A DNA stretch of 64,000 bases from Halosolutus amylolyticus (GCF_023566055.1 NZ_JALIQP010000001.1:766059-830058); one strand, 5' to 3'; counted from the stretch's first letter, positions 35,270 through 44,602 are shown. Notes: generated by a model from the sequence alone, not told the origin. Translations and numbers: made by a program.

Positions 35270-35548
35270 ATGAGTGCCAGTGATTTCGAGGAGCGCGTGG
35301 TAACGGTCCCGCTCCGAGACGTCAAGAAGGGGGCCAACCACGAGGCCGCCGACCTCGCGATGCGACTCGTCCGCGAACACCTCGCGAAACACTTCGCCGT
35401 CGACGAAGACGCCGTTCGACTCGACCCCTCGATCAACGAGACGGTCTGGTCGCAGGGCCGATCGAACCCGCCGCGAAAGCTCCGCGTCCGCGCGGCCCGC
35501 TTCGACGAAGAGGGCGAAGCCGTCGTCGAGGCCGAGGTCGCCGAGTAA
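35270..35548 (+). CDS. rpl31e: Large ribosomal subunit protein eL31
   Basis: 92 residues. [35 protein letters not shown] and the C-terminal [24 protein letters not shown] match archaeal L31e at the tunnel exit. It is sandwiched between rpl39e and eif6 with 2-bp gaps, an arrangement conserved in Euryarchaeota. Confidence 0.95.
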   Translation: MSASDFEERVVTVPLRDVKKGANHEAADLAMRLVREHLAKHFAVDEDAVRLDPSINETVWSQGRSNPPRKLRVRAARFDEEGEAVVEAEVAE

Positions 35549-35550
35549 AC

Positions 35551-36216
35551 TTGCAACGTCTCGCCTTCGCCGGGTCGGCGTACGTCGGGGTGTTCGCCCG
35601 CGCGACCGACTCGTGCGTGCTCGTTCGCCCCGACCTCGACGACGACGTCGTCGCCGACCTGACCGACGAACTCGGCGTGCCGGCGATCGAAACGACCGTC
35701 GGCGGTTCGTCGACGGTCGGTGCCCTAGCGACGGGGAACGAGAACGGCCTGCTGGTCAGTTCGCGCGTCCTCGAGACCGAGCGCGATCGACTCGCAGAGG
35801 ACGTCGACGTCCCCGTCGCGGAACTGCCGGGAAACATCAACGCCGCCGGCAACGTCGTGCTTGCCAACGACTACGGCGCGTACGTCCATCCCGACCTCCC
35901 GCGGGAGGCGATTCAGATCGTGACGGACACCCTCGAGGTTCCCGTCGAGCGCGGCGACCTCGCGGGGGTCCGGACGGTCGGCACGGCCGCGGTCGCGACG
36001 AACGCGGGCGTGCTCTGCCACCCGAAGGCCACCGACGAGGAACTGGACGTTCTGGAGGAGACACTCGACGTCCGGGCCGACGTCGGCACGGTCAACTACG
36101 GCGCGCCGCTGGTCGGGTCGGGCCTGATCGCGAACGAGAACGGCTACGTCGTCGGCGAGGACACGACGGGGCCGGAACTCGGCCGGATCGAGGACGCGCT
36201 GGGCTACCTGGACTGA
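35551..36216 (+). CDS. eif6: Translation initiation factor IF-6
   Basis: 221 residues, the pentameric-beta-alpha propeller anti-association factor that binds the 50S subunit. [16 protein letters not shown] at the N terminus, then repeated [22 protein letters not shown] and [12 protein letters not shown] units. The start is the rare codon TTG 2 bp after the rpl31e stop; family N termini begin exactly here, so TTG is preferred to internal starts. Such a start probably lowers expression relative to the ribosomal proteins. Confidence 0.94.
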   Translation: MQRLAFAGSAYVGVFARATDSCVLVRPDLDDDVVADLTDELGVPAIETTVGGSSTVGALATGNENGLLVSSRVLETERDRLAEDVDVPVAELPGNINAAGNVVLANDYGAYVHPDLPREAIQIVTDTLEVPVERGDLAGVRTVGTAAVATNAGVLCHPKATDEELDVLEETLDVRADVGTVNYGAPLVGSGLIANENGYVVGEDTTGPELGRIEDALGYLD

Positions 36217-36276
36217 CGCCCGTCTTCGGTCCGATCTCGCTTCTCCGATCTCTCCACCAGCCACCACACGCGGCCG

Positions 36277-36588
36277 CTACTGCGGCTCGAACCGGTGCAT
36301 GACGACTTCGCTGTCGTCGTCCCACTCGAAGTTCTCGTGGGCGCGCTCGAGCAGTCGTCGATAGGCCTCGAGATCGTCCATTCCTTCGGCCTGCGCGTCC
36401 TCGTCGGTCAGGTCGCCCAGCGTACGATCGGTCACCTCGCGCACCTCGAACGTCGTGTCGTCGATCGTGAACGTGTCTCCTTCTTCGGCGTACTGCTGGC
36501 CGCGGTGGATCTGCGTGACCGCGCCGTCTCTGGCCCGCTTGCGCATCCGATCGCTCGGGAGCAGGGTTGCGGGATCGATCTCGCTCAT
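36277..36588 (-). CDS. ASCH-domain protein
   Basis: 103 residues. ATLLPSDRMRKRARDGAVTQIHRGQQYAEEGDTFTIDDTTFEVREVTDRTLGDLTDEDAQAEG fits an ASCH RNA-binding beta-barrel of the PUA-like superfamily. It is inserted on the opposite strand between eif6 and rpl18a. Possible roles are RNA binding or nucleoside processing. The start MSEIDPATLL was favoured over one six codons earlier. Confidence 0.8.
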   Translation of the reverse strand: MSEIDPATLLPSDRMRKRARDGAVTQIHRGQQYAEEGDTFTIDDTTFEVREVTDRTLGDLTDEDAQAEGMDDLEAYRRLLERAHENFEWDDDSEVVMHRFEPQ

Positions 36589-36712
36589 GGAGCGTCGTTC
36601 GCTCACGTCCCGGAAAACCGTTTGGCCTCCGCACGTGGGGTTTCCCCGACACCGTGGCGCGATCGATCGCGATCCGACCGTCGAATGGGAAGGGAAGATT
36701 CTTCCGGCTCCC

Positions 36713-36722
36713 TGCCGGAGGG
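36713..36722 (+). promoter_or_regulatory. Ribosome binding site of rpl18a
   Basis: gccggagggg, with a GGAGG core, ends 6 nt before ATG 36729 and supports that start. Unlike its leaderless neighbours this gene has a Shine-Dalgarno-like leader. Confidence 0.5.
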
Positions 36723-36728
36723 GAAGAC

Positions 36729-36905
36729 ATGAGTGAGTTTACGGTCAGTGGTCGGTTCAAGAACCGCGACGGATTCGCGGAGTTCGAGACGACGATCGAC
36801 GCGGAGAACGAGAACGTTGCCCGCGAGCACGCCCTCTCCCAGCTCGGGAGCCAGCACGGGCTCAAACGTACCGAGATCGAACTCGAGGAGGTAGCCCAGC
36901 GATGA
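36729..36905 (+). CDS. rpl18a: Large ribosomal subunit protein eL18A (LX)
   Basis: 58 residues, MSEFTVSGRFKNRDGFAEFETTIDAENENVAREHALSQLGSQHGLKRTEIELEEV, the archaeal LX/L18Ae fold. It overlaps the prefoldin gene by 4 bp (ATGA), so the two are coupled; ftsY follows. Confidence 0.93.
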   Translation: MSEFTVSGRFKNRDGFAEFETTIDAENENVAREHALSQLGSQHGLKRTEIELEEVAQR

Positions 36906-37357
36906 GCAGTCAACAGCAGCTCCAGCAGCTCTCCCAGGAACTCCAGGAGATCCAGGAACAGATCGAGGCGCTCCAGCAGTCGGTCGAGGGCATCCAGCAG
37001 GAGAAGACCGAGGTCGACGAGGCCATCGAGGCCCTCGAGACGCTCGAGTCGGGCTCGACCGTGCAGGTGCCCCTCGGCGGCGGCGCGTACCTCCGCGCGG
37101 AGATCCAGGACATCGACGAGGCGATCGTCGACCTCGGCGCCGACTACGCCGCGGAGTTCGAACAGGACGACGCCGTCGACGCCCTCGAGAACAAGAAAGA
37201 CCACCTCGACGATCGGATCGACGAGATCACGTCGGAGATTTCGGAACTCGAGACCGAGAGCGACCAGCTCGAACAGCAGGCCCAGCAGCTCCAGCAGCAG
37301 GCGATGCAACAGCAGATGCAACAGATGGGCGGTCAGGGCCAGGGCCCCGACGAATAG
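36902..37357 (+). CDS. pfdA: Prefoldin subunit alpha
   Basis: 151 residues with N- and C-terminal coiled coils (QLQQLSQELQEIQEQIEALQQ; ELETESDQLEQQAQQLQQQ) and a central beta-hairpin with GSTVQVPLGGGAYLRAEI, the normal prefoldin alpha shape. It delivers unfolded proteins to the thermosome. The tail is very rich in glutamine and methionine. It lies in the rpl18a-pfdA-ftsY operon. Confidence 0.93.
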   Translation: MSSQQQLQQLSQELQEIQEQIEALQQSVEGIQQEKTEVDEAIEALETLESGSTVQVPLGGGAYLRAEIQDIDEAIVDLGADYAAEFEQDDAVDALENKKDHLDDRIDEITSEISELETESDQLEQQAQQLQQQAMQQQMQQMGGQGQGPDE

Positions 37358-37383
37358 CCGCGTAGGGACCACCACCGATATCC

Positions 37384-38733
37384 ATGTTCGACAACCTGAA
37401 GGACAAGCTCGGGAGCTTCCGCAAAGACGCCGAAGAGGCCGCCGAAGAGAACGTCGAGGAGGTCGAGGAAGACGAACTCGACGACGAGGAACGCGCGGAG
37501 GCCGAGCGTGGCGACGGTGTGGAGGCGGCCGCGTCGGCGGAAGCCCCCGATACTACCCCTGGAGAGTCTGCGGAGGCGGCCGAACCACGGGCGGATCTCG
37601 ACGCCGCGGCGACCGAAGCGGCGGGCGCACGGACCGGGCCGGACGCGGAACTGGATGCACAGGACGGCGACACTCCTGGGTCGTCAGCGGCGACGACGGC
37701 CGAACCGTCTCCGACGTCCGGCGGCGAACCGGAGTCCACGGGGGCGCCCGACGCCGAACCGGAACCGGAACCGGAGGCCGACCCCGTAGAGTCCGCAGCC
37801 GACGACGCCGTGGACGAGGACGCTGACGGGGATGAGGAGAACAACTCGACCGGCTTCGGCCGGAAGGCCAAGTCGCTCGTCCGCGGGAAGTTCGTCATCG
37901 AGGAGGAGGACCTCGAGGACCCGCTGCACGAACTCGAACTGGCGTTGCTCTCGAGCGACGTGGAGATGGGCGTCGCCGAGGAGATCCTCGACAACATCCG
38001 CGACGAACTGGTCGGGGAGACCCGCACGTTCACCACCTCGACCGGCGACGTGGTCGAGGAGGCCCTGCGTGACGCGATCTACGACGTGATCAGTGTCGGC
38101 CAGTTCGACTTCGACGAGCGCATCGCGATCGAGGACAAGCCCGTCACGATCGTCTTCACCGGCGTCAACGGCGTCGGGAAGACGACCTCGATCGCCAAGC
38201 TGAGCCGCTACTTCGAGGAGCGGGGCTACTCGACCGTGATGGCGAACGGCGACACCTACCGTGCCGGGGCCAACGAGCAGATCCAGGAACACGCCGACGC
38301 GCTGGGGACGAAGCTCATCAGCCACGAGCAGGGCGGCGATCCCGCTGCGGTGCTGTACGACGCCGTCGAGTACGCCGAGGCCAACGACGTCGACGTCGTC
38401 CTCGGCGATACGGCCGGTCGCCTCCACACTGACGAGGGGCTGATGGACCAGCTCGAGAAGATCGGCCGCGTCGTCGATCCCGACATGACGCTGTTCGTCG
38501 ACGAAGCCGTCGCGGGCCAGGACGCCGTGAATCGGGCCCGCGAGTTCAACGAGGCCGTCGAGATGGACGGCGCGATCCTCACCAAGGCCGACGCCGACTC
38601 CAACGGCGGCGCAGCGATCTCGATCGCCCACGTCACCGGGAAGCCCATCCTCTTTCTCGGCGTCGGACAGGGGTACGACGACCTGGAGCGGTTCGATCCC
38701 GAGGAGATGGCCGATCGGCTGCTCGAGGAGTAA
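37384..38733 (+). CDS. ftsY: Signal recognition particle receptor FtsY
   Basis: 449 residues. A short amphipathic start (MFDNLKDKLGSF) precedes an acidic low-complexity A domain to about residue 155. The NG domain follows: P-loop GVNGVGKTTSIAKLSRYF, DTYRAGANEQ, DTAGRLHT, and TKADADSNGGAAIS with ILFLGVGQGYDDLERFDPEE at the end. It docks SRP-ribosome complexes at the membrane. The last 145 bp are imperfectly repeated downstream. Confidence 0.95.
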   Translation: MFDNLKDKLGSFRKDAEEAAEENVEEVEEDELDDEERAEAERGDGVEAAASAEAPDTTPGESAEAAEPRADLDAAATEAAGARTGPDAELDAQDGDTPGSSAATTAEPSPTSGGEPESTGAPDAEPEPEPEADPVESAADDAVDEDADGDEENNSTGFGRKAKSLVRGKFVIEEEDLEDPLHELELALLSSDVEMGVAEEILDNIRDELVGETRTFTTSTGDVVEEALRDAIYDVISVGQFDFDERIAIEDKPVTIVFTGVNGVGKTTSIAKLSRYFEERGYSTVMANGDTYRAGANEQIQEHADALGTKLISHEQGGDPAAVLYDAVEYAEANDVDVVLGDTAGRLHTDEGLMDQLEKIGRVVDPDMTLFVDEAVAGQDAVNRAREFNEAVEMDGAILTKADADSNGGAAISIAHVTGKPILFLGVGQGYDDLERFDPEEMADRLLEE

Positions 38734-38777
38734 CGCGGTTCGTGCCTTCTTCGACGTTCAATACATCGAAACTGACG

Positions 38778-38985
38778 AAGCCGACCCGACTCCAACGGCG
38801 GTGAGCCGAGCAGCGCGAGGCGATCCACGTCGGACCTCCGGTCCGACGATGGCGCAGCGATCTCGATCGCCCACGTCACCGGGAAACCGATCCTCTTTCT
38901 CGGCGTCGGACAGGGGTACGACGACCTGGAGCGGTTCGACCCCGAGCAGATGGCCGATCGTCTCCTCGCGGACGACGAGTCGTAG
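38778..38985 (+). pseudogene. Partial duplicate of the ftsY 3' end, interrupted by a hairpin insert
   Basis: The sequence repeats 38585-38725 with few differences: gactccaacggcgg, then gcgcagcgatctcgatcgc onward through GQGYDDLERFDPEQMADRLL, but ends LLADDES-stop where ftsY ends LLEE-stop. An insertion of about 49 bp at 38802-38850 breaks it and carries the perfect hairpin GTCGGACC-tcc-GGTCCGAC. No start codon opens it in frame. Confidence 0.82.
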
Positions 38986-39130
38986 CCCACTCGCCGTCTT
39001 TTCGGCACGTGATCCGTTCGGAACGATCGACGAGAGCGATGTCCATCCCGGGCGTCCGTCGATCGCGTCGACAGTAGCCACCGCAAGGTCTATAGAGTCG
39101 GGATATATTGTAATACGTACAAATGAAGTA

Positions 39131-39156
39131 CGATATAGTTGGTCGAAAAACGACCA
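39131..39156 (+). promoter_or_regulatory. Promoter with operator-like inverted repeat for the CoA-transferase operon
   Basis: cgatatagt is followed at once by TGGTCG-aaaaa-CGACCA, a perfect 6-bp inverted repeat. A regulator bound there would block the transcription start about 30 bp before ATG 39187. Confidence 0.4.
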
Positions 39157-39186
39157 GAATGGCGGTAAATAATCCTGTGGTCAACA

Positions 39187-40110
39187 ATGGCTGACGGATC
39201 GGCGGCGGTGACGGACATGGAGACCGCGATCGACCGATCCGTAAGCGACGGCGATTCGGTGTATCTCGCGGGGTTTACCCACCTGATCCCGTTCGCGGCC
39301 GGTCACGAAATCGTCCGACAGGAGTACACCGATCTGAACCTGATCCGGGCGACGCCGGACCTGATCTACGATCAACTGATCGCCGCAGGCTGTGCGTCGA
39401 CGGTGACGTTCTCATGGGCCGGGAATCCGGGCGTCGGAGGCCTCCGCGCATTTCGCCGGGCGGTCGAAGACGACGTTCCGCATCCGATCGAGATCGACGA
39501 GTACACGCACTTCGGACTGACGGCACGGCTCGCGGCCGGCGCGCGCGGGTTGCCGTTCATGCCGGTCCGGACGTTCGTGGGTTCGGATCTGCCCGAACAC
39601 AACGATCACATCCGCCGGGTCGAGGACCCCTTCGGCGACGACGAAATCTACGCCGTACCGCCGCTGTGTCCGGACGTCGCGGTCGTCCGGGCCCAGCGAA
39701 GCGACGCGAGCGGTAACGCACACGTCTGGGGGATCCAGGGCGAGATTCCCGAGGTCGCGTTCGCCGCGGATACCGTCGTCCTGAGCGTCGAGGAGGTCGT
39801 CGACGAGCAGGTCATCCGGAGCGATCCGAACCGGACCGTCGTCCCTGCCTCGGTCGTCGACTACGTCGTCGAGGAACCGTACGGTTCCCACCCCTCCTAC
39901 GCACAGGGGTACTACGATCGGGACAACGACGCCTACCTCGAGTGGGACGAGGTCTCGGAGTCGCAGGCCAGCATCGAGGCGTGGCTCGACGAGTGGGTCC
40001 ACGGCGTGGCCGATCGCCGCGAGTACCTCGAGAAACTCGACAGCGATCGACTGCTCGACCTGGAACCGACCACCGAGTACGCGACGCCGATCGACATGGG
40101 GGGCTACTGA
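39187..40110 (+). CDS. CoA-transferase subunit A (glutaconate/IpdA-like)
   Basis: 307 residues of the class I CoA-transferase alpha fold: VYLAGFTHLIPFAAGHEIVRQ at the N terminus (oxyanion-hole region) and GNAHVWGIQGEIPEVAFAADTVVLSVEEVVDE later. Its size and sequence fit glutaconate CoA-transferase A and the related IpdA hydrolases rather than the succinyl-CoA:acetoacetate type. The TGATG junction couples it to the beta subunit. The acid substrate is unknown, probably a dicarboxylate or branched or aromatic acid from the catabolic genes nearby. Confidence 0.87.
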   Translation: MADGSAAVTDMETAIDRSVSDGDSVYLAGFTHLIPFAAGHEIVRQEYTDLNLIRATPDLIYDQLIAAGCASTVTFSWAGNPGVGGLRAFRRAVEDDVPHPIEIDEYTHFGLTARLAAGARGLPFMPVRTFVGSDLPEHNDHIRRVEDPFGDDEIYAVPPLCPDVAVVRAQRSDASGNAHVWGIQGEIPEVAFAADTVVLSVEEVVDEQVIRSDPNRTVVPASVVDYVVEEPYGSHPSYAQGYYDRDNDAYLEWDEVSESQASIEAWLDEWVHGVADRREYLEKLDSDRLLDLEPTTEYATPIDMGGY

Positions 40111-40934
40111 TGACGGGAACCGAATCCGACGCGGACGAGGCGATCGACGGAACCGACGAGCGAGCGGCCGACGCCGACTGCGACTACACGTCGACGGAAC
40201 TGATGGTCACGACGGCGGCCCGGGAACTGGAGGACGGCGAGTCGGTGCTCGTCGGCGTGGGCGTGCCGAACCTCGCCTGTAACCTGGCGAAACGAACCCA
40301 CGCGCCGAACCTGCGGATGGTCTACGAGTCGGGGACGATCGACTCGGACCCGACCTCGTTGCCGCTGTCGATCGGGGATCCAGTCCTCGCGACCGGCGCG
40401 GCCGGGGTCGTCCCGATGTTCGAGGGGTTCAGCAAGTACCTCCAGGGCGGCCAGATCGACGTCGGCTTCCTCGGCGGAGCCCAGATCGATCGCCACGGCA
40501 ACATCAACTCGACGGTCATCGGCGACTACGAGGACCCGGCCGTTCGACTGCCGGGCAGCGGCGGGGCCTGCGAGATTGCCAGCAACGCTCACCGGACGCT
40601 GGTCATCACGCCCCACCAGGAGCGCCGATTCCCGGCTGAAGTCGACTTCGTCACCAGTCCCGGCTACGTCGACGGACGGGAGGGCCGCGAGGAACTCGGC
40701 CTCCGCGGCGGTCCAGAGGCGATCATCACGGACCTGGCGGTCATGCGCTTCGACGAGGACGGCGAACTGTACGTCGAGACGCTCCACCCGGGCGTCTCGC
40801 GCGAGGAGGTCCGGGACGCGACCGGCTGGGACGTCGCGTTCGCCGACGACGTCGGGACGACGCCGACGCCGACCGCCGAGGAACTCCGACTCATCCGCGA
40901 GAAACTCGATCCGGACGGCGTTTATCTCGAGTAG
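40110..40934 (+). CDS. CoA-transferase subunit B
   Basis: 274 residues. VYESGTIDSDP supplies the Glu that in class I CoA-transferases forms the gamma-glutamyl-CoA intermediate. GGQIDVGFLGGAQIDRHGNINSTVIGDY is the family signature. The ATG overlaps the subunit A stop by one base. The N terminus to residue 30 is an acidic haloarchaeal extension. Together the two subunits transfer CoA between carboxylic acids. A T6 tract follows the stop. Confidence 0.87.
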   Translation: MTGTESDADEAIDGTDERAADADCDYTSTELMVTTAARELEDGESVLVGVGVPNLACNLAKRTHAPNLRMVYESGTIDSDPTSLPLSIGDPVLATGAAGVVPMFEGFSKYLQGGQIDVGFLGGAQIDRHGNINSTVIGDYEDPAVRLPGSGGACEIASNAHRTLVITPHQERRFPAEVDFVTSPGYVDGREGREELGLRGGPEAIITDLAVMRFDEDGELYVETLHPGVSREEVRDATGWDVAFADDVGTTPTPTAEELRLIREKLDPDGVYLE

Positions 40935-40940
40935 CCCGAT

Positions 40941-40950
40941 CGCTTTTTTG
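40941..40950 (+). terminator. T-rich terminator after the CoA-transferase operon
   Basis: cgcttttttg, with a T6 tract 10 nt after the subunit B stop. Confidence 0.5.
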
Positions 40951-41037
40951 CCGTTCGTCGTCCGAAGCACGTCGTCCGGATCGACCTCCGATACCCTCGC
41001 CGCACCGATGGAAAACAGCGCCCAGTCTCGAATTCGG

Positions 41038-42399
41038 TTACTGCGAGGCGGCGTTCGGCGCGACCGTCTCGGCTACGTGTTCGACCGCGTCGATTACCGC
41101 GTCCGCGACGCGCTCGATCGACTCCTCGCTGATCGTCAACGGCGGCGTCAGCATGAGGTGGTCGCCGGCGATTCCGTCGACCGACCCGGACCCGGGGTAA
41201 GTGTAGACCCCCTGCTCGAGCGCACGATCGTAGACGCGTTTGTTGACGTTCAGGTCCGGATCGAACGGCGTTTTCGTGTCGCGATCGGCGACGAACTCGA
41301 TGCCGATCATGGCCCCGGCGTGACGGACGTCGCCGACGATCGGATGCTCCCGCAGTGAGGCGAGTTCGGAGACCAGTTGCTCGCCGCGCTGTCGTCCCGT
41401 CTCCAGCACCGCGTCCGTGTACTGGTCGACGACGTGGGCCGCGATCGCCGCCGAGAGCGGGTTTCCGCCGAAGGTGTGGCCGTGTGCGAACGACTGGCCG
41501 GACCCGTTCTCGAACTCGGCGGCGACGTCGTCCCGGACCAGCGTCGCGCTGATCGGCGCGTAGCCGCCGGAGAGCCCCTTGCCGAGAGTCATCATGTCCG
41601 GGACGACGTCGAAGCGTTCCATCGCGAACATCGGTCCCGTCCGGCCGAACCCGGTCATGACCTCGTCCGCGATGAAGAGCACGTCGTACTCGTCGCAGAT
41701 GCGCCGGATCTCCTCGTAGTAGGCGGGGTGTGGGTGGGCGGCGGGGATGCTCGCGCCCGAGACGGGTTCCGCGACGAACGCGGCGACCGTCTCCGGCCCT
41801 TCCTGTTTGATCGTCGTCTCCAGTTCGCGCGCGGCGGCGATCGCCTGCTCCTCGCGCGTTCCGTCGTACGACCAGCGGTAGGGGTAGGCCGGGGGAACGT
41901 GGGGCCAGCCGTGGAGCATCGGTTCGTACTCGCTCCGTCTGGTCGTGTTCCCGGTCGCCGAGAGCGCCCCGAGGGTCGCCCCGTGGTAGGATTGCCAGCG
42001 GCCGATGATCGTGTTCTTGTGCGGGTTCCCCGTTTCCCGGTGGTACGTCCTGGCCAGTTTGAACGCCATCTCGTTCGCTTCGCTCCCGGAGTTGACGAAG
42101 AAGGCAGCGTTCAGGTCGCCGGGTGCCGCTGTAGCCAGTGACTCGGCCAGTTCCTCGGGAGCGTCGTGAGAGAAGTGTGAGAGACTGAGATACGAAACCT
42201 CGTCGAGTTGCCCGCCGGCGACGTCCGCGACGCCCGGAACGGAGTGGCCGAGATTGACGACCGCCGCACCCGCTGCGGCGTCGACGAGTTCACGACCGTC
42301 TTCGGTCACGAGAAATTCGTCGTAGGCGCGGCGGATCCGCGGAAAGTCGGGGTCCATTCCGCCGCCCCACTTGTAGAACAGGTGTTCTGGATTGCCCAT
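41038..42399 (-). CDS. Class III PLP-dependent aminotransferase
   Basis: 453 residues. SGSEANEMAFKLAR near residue 105, LFIADEVMTGFGRTGPMFAMERF with the Asp that holds the pyridine nitrogen, and the PLP Lys in MMTLGKGLSGGYAPISATLV. It belongs to the omega-aminotransferase group (4-aminobutyrate, beta-alanine, diamine and taurine:pyruvate enzymes). The substrate is not fixed by sequence. The neighbours suggest breakdown of omega-amino acids or polyamines. It converges on the CoA-transferase operon. Confidence 0.88.
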   Translation of the reverse strand: MGNPEHLFYKWGGGMDPDFPRIRRAYDEFLVTEDGRELVDAAAGAAVVNLGHSVPGVADVAGGQLDEVSYLSLSHFSHDAPEELAESLATAAPGDLNAAFFVNSGSEANEMAFKLARTYHRETGNPHKNTIIGRWQSYHGATLGALSATGNTTRRSEYEPMLHGWPHVPPAYPYRWSYDGTREEQAIAAARELETTIKQEGPETVAAFVAEPVSGASIPAAHPHPAYYEEIRRICDEYDVLFIADEVMTGFGRTGPMFAMERFDVVPDMMTLGKGLSGGYAPISATLVRDDVAAEFENGSGQSFAHGHTFGGNPLSAAIAAHVVDQYTDAVLETGRQRGEQLVSELASLREHPIVGDVRHAGAMIGIEFVADRDTKTPFDPDLNVNKRVYDRALEQGVYTYPGSGSVDGIAGDHLMLTPPLTISEESIERVADAVIDAVEHVAETVAPNAASQ

Positions 42400-42625
42400 G
42401 TATAGCGCTAAACGTATTTGTCTGAATTAAGTCTTACTGAAGGGGTAGTTGATTGGCTCTATTCTGAATAGAGTGGGATAATATGATAATCGTTGCAATA
42501 AATCGGGCCTACAGGAGAGCGACCGCTCTCGCGTCCCCGTCGGGGCTGGCAGAGTAGCGGCGACGGTCGCTGGCCACCGATCGCGTCGCCGCGCGGATCG
42601 AGCCTGGAGAAGAGTCGGTCCAGAA
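42400..42625. other. Intergenic interval with AT-rich promoter region
   Basis: 226 bp between the aminotransferase start and the end of the aldehyde oxidoreductase gene. 42400-42500 is AT-rich and should hold the aminotransferase promoter (ttaagtcttact on one strand); the rest is GC-rich without a frame. Confidence 0.45.
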
Positions 42626-44482
42626 TCAGGCCAGTTCGGCCATGCCGATCTCGGCGAGGTGGTCGTCGGTCGGCCGGCCCTCGTCGTCCCAGCCGCGCCG
42701 TTCGTAGTACTCCTCGAGCATCTCGGCCAGTTCGACGACCTCGCCTGCGTTGGACCCCTCCTCGTGGGCCTCGTCGGTGAACAGCGACGGGAGCCGATCG
42801 TCCTCGCGAGAGATGCCCTCGCGGACGTTGAACAGCCGCTTCATGGTGAAAATCCGATCGCCGAGTTCGAGCACGTCGTCCCGGTCCATGTCGCGGCCGG
42901 TCGCGAGGCCGAGGAGGTCCGCGAGCTGGGCGACGGTGATGTTCTCCGTCCCCGGCGGGTAGGAGAACTTGCAGCCACACATCGAGTCGTAGACGTTGAA
43001 CAGGTTCTGCATGACGACCTCGAGTTCGGCCTTCCCTTCGGAGGCGTGGCGCGGGTAGTTGTCCGAGTAGATCTCGAGGTCCGGAATGTCGTAGCCGTAG
43101 ATGTCGACGTAGCCGGTGAACGCCCGCATGTGACACGCGCCCCGGTTCGACGTGGCGTAGGTGAGCCCCATCGTCTTCTGGGCTCGCGGTTCGTGCATCG
43201 GGAGTTCGAGGCCCTTGACGTGAAGCGCGTGTTCCTCGCCGTCGATCGCACTCGCCGCCCGGACGACCCCGTCGGCGAGCACGTCACCGAAACCGTCGCG
43301 ATCGGCGATCCGGTGGACGAGTTCGACGATTTCCTCCTCGTTCCCCCAGTCCAGGTCCATCCCGGTCTCGTTCTCGTCGACGAGGCCGCGGTCCTGTGCG
43401 GCGATGGCGAACGCGACGACGTGGCCGGCGCTGATCGTGTCCAGCCCGTACCGGTTACAGAGTTCGTTCGCCCGGGCGATGCTCTCGAAGTCGTCGTTCA
43501 TGCTGAGGCTTCCGAACGAGGCCAGCGTCTCGTACTCGGGGCCGCCCTGGTCGGACAGCGAACCGAACCGATCGCTCTCCATCGAGACGACCCGGCCGCA
43601 GGCGATCGGACACTGGCCGCACGCGTAGACGTTCGTCAGGTAGTCCTCGGACATCCGGGGGCCGCTGATGTCCCAGGCCCCGTCGAACTCGCCCTTCTCG
43701 AAGTACTTCGTCGGGAGGTTGTCGAACACCTCCGACTCTTCCTCGATGGCGGCCGCGGTCCCGTGATCGCGCCGGGTCTTCGTGCTCGGGGTCTGCGTGA
43801 CGGTCTGGGTGAGTTCCAGCGTCAGGTCCCTGTACGCCTCCGTGTCGTCGATGTGATGGTGCGGATCGCCCGTCCCGATCACGCTGATCGCCTTGAGTTG
43901 CTTCGCGCCCATGACCGCTCCCATCCCGGTCCGGCCGGCGGCGCGCTTGACGTCGTTCATCACCGCGGCGAACCGGACCTCGTTCTCGCCCGCCCGTCCG
44001 ATCGTACTCACGACGGCGTCTTCGCCGACGTCGTCCTGGATCCGCTCGGTCGTCTCGGGGACGTCCAGCCCCCACAGATCCGACGCGTCGCGGAGTTCGT
44101 ACTCGCCGTCCTCGACGTGGAGGTAGACGGGGTCGTCGGCTTCGCCCTCAACGATGACGAGGTCGAACCCGGCCCGCCGCAGGGCCGAGCCCCAGTCCCC
44201 GCCGCTGGTCGCTTCGCCGAGGATTCCCGTCAGCGGGCTGAGCGCGCTCACGGAGTGGCGGCCGCTGGTCGGGGCGCGCGTTCCGGTGATCGGGCCTGTC
44301 GCGAACACCAGTTTGTTCGCCGGGCCGAGCGGGTCGACGCCGGGTTCGAGTTCGTCGTAGAGGATGCGAGCGGCGAGACCGGTCCCGCCGAGATACGTCT
44401 CGACGAGTTCGTCGTCGATCCGTTCTGTCGTGACCGTCCGATCGGTGAGGTCGACGCGGAGCGTCGTTCCAAACGCTGACAT
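42626..44482 (-). CDS. aor: Tungsten aldehyde:ferredoxin oxidoreductase
   Basis: 618 residues, the normal AOR-family length. The N-terminal domain has YLGGTGLAARILYDEL and ATGPITGTRAPTSGRHSVSALSP; the [4Fe-4S] ligands are Cys288, Cys291 and Cys295 (YACGQCPIACGR), with the fourth in MCGCKFS near residue 500. Pterin-binding segments include VKRAAGRTGMGAVMG and GLELPMHEPRAQKTMGLTYATSNRGACH. It oxidises aldehydes to acids, reducing ferredoxin; the [7Fe] ferredoxin at 3882 is a possible acceptor. The start MSAFGTTLRVDL is the family N terminus. A MoaD-like gene lies just upstream on the same strand. Confidence 0.93.
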   Translation of the reverse strand: MSAFGTTLRVDLTDRTVTTERIDDELVETYLGGTGLAARILYDELEPGVDPLGPANKLVFATGPITGTRAPTSGRHSVSALSPLTGILGEATSGGDWGSALRRAGFDLVIVEGEADDPVYLHVEDGEYELRDASDLWGLDVPETTERIQDDVGEDAVVSTIGRAGENEVRFAAVMNDVKRAAGRTGMGAVMGAKQLKAISVIGTGDPHHHIDDTEAYRDLTLELTQTVTQTPSTKTRRDHGTAAAIEEESEVFDNLPTKYFEKGEFDGAWDISGPRMSEDYLTNVYACGQCPIACGRVVSMESDRFGSLSDQGGPEYETLASFGSLSMNDDFESIARANELCNRYGLDTISAGHVVAFAIAAQDRGLVDENETGMDLDWGNEEEIVELVHRIADRDGFGDVLADGVVRAASAIDGEEHALHVKGLELPMHEPRAQKTMGLTYATSNRGACHMRAFTGYVDIYGYDIPDLEIYSDNYPRHASEGKAELEVVMQNLFNVYDSMCGCKFSYPPGTENITVAQLADLLGLATGRDMDRDDVLELGDRIFTMKRLFNVREGISREDDRLPSLFTDEAHEEGSNAGEVVELAEMLEEYYERRGWDDEGRPTDDHLAEIGMAELA

Positions 44483-44602
44483 GTGAGTCTCTTGGCGGAG
44501 AGAGGCGACAATTTCACTTAACACTTGTGTCGGACTGGTTATGTGTTAGTAACAATAACGAGAAACGATCGAACTATTGCGTGCTATAATAAAAATTCGG
44601 GT

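Larger units (their letters stand above)
38734..39186. other. Gene-free interval between ftsY and the CoA-transferase genes
   Basis: 453 bp with no complete gene. The first half is the ftsY remnant. The last 100 bp are AT-rich and hold two TATA-like elements (gatatatt near 39108 and cgatatag near 39131) and an operator-like repeat. Confidence 0.6.
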
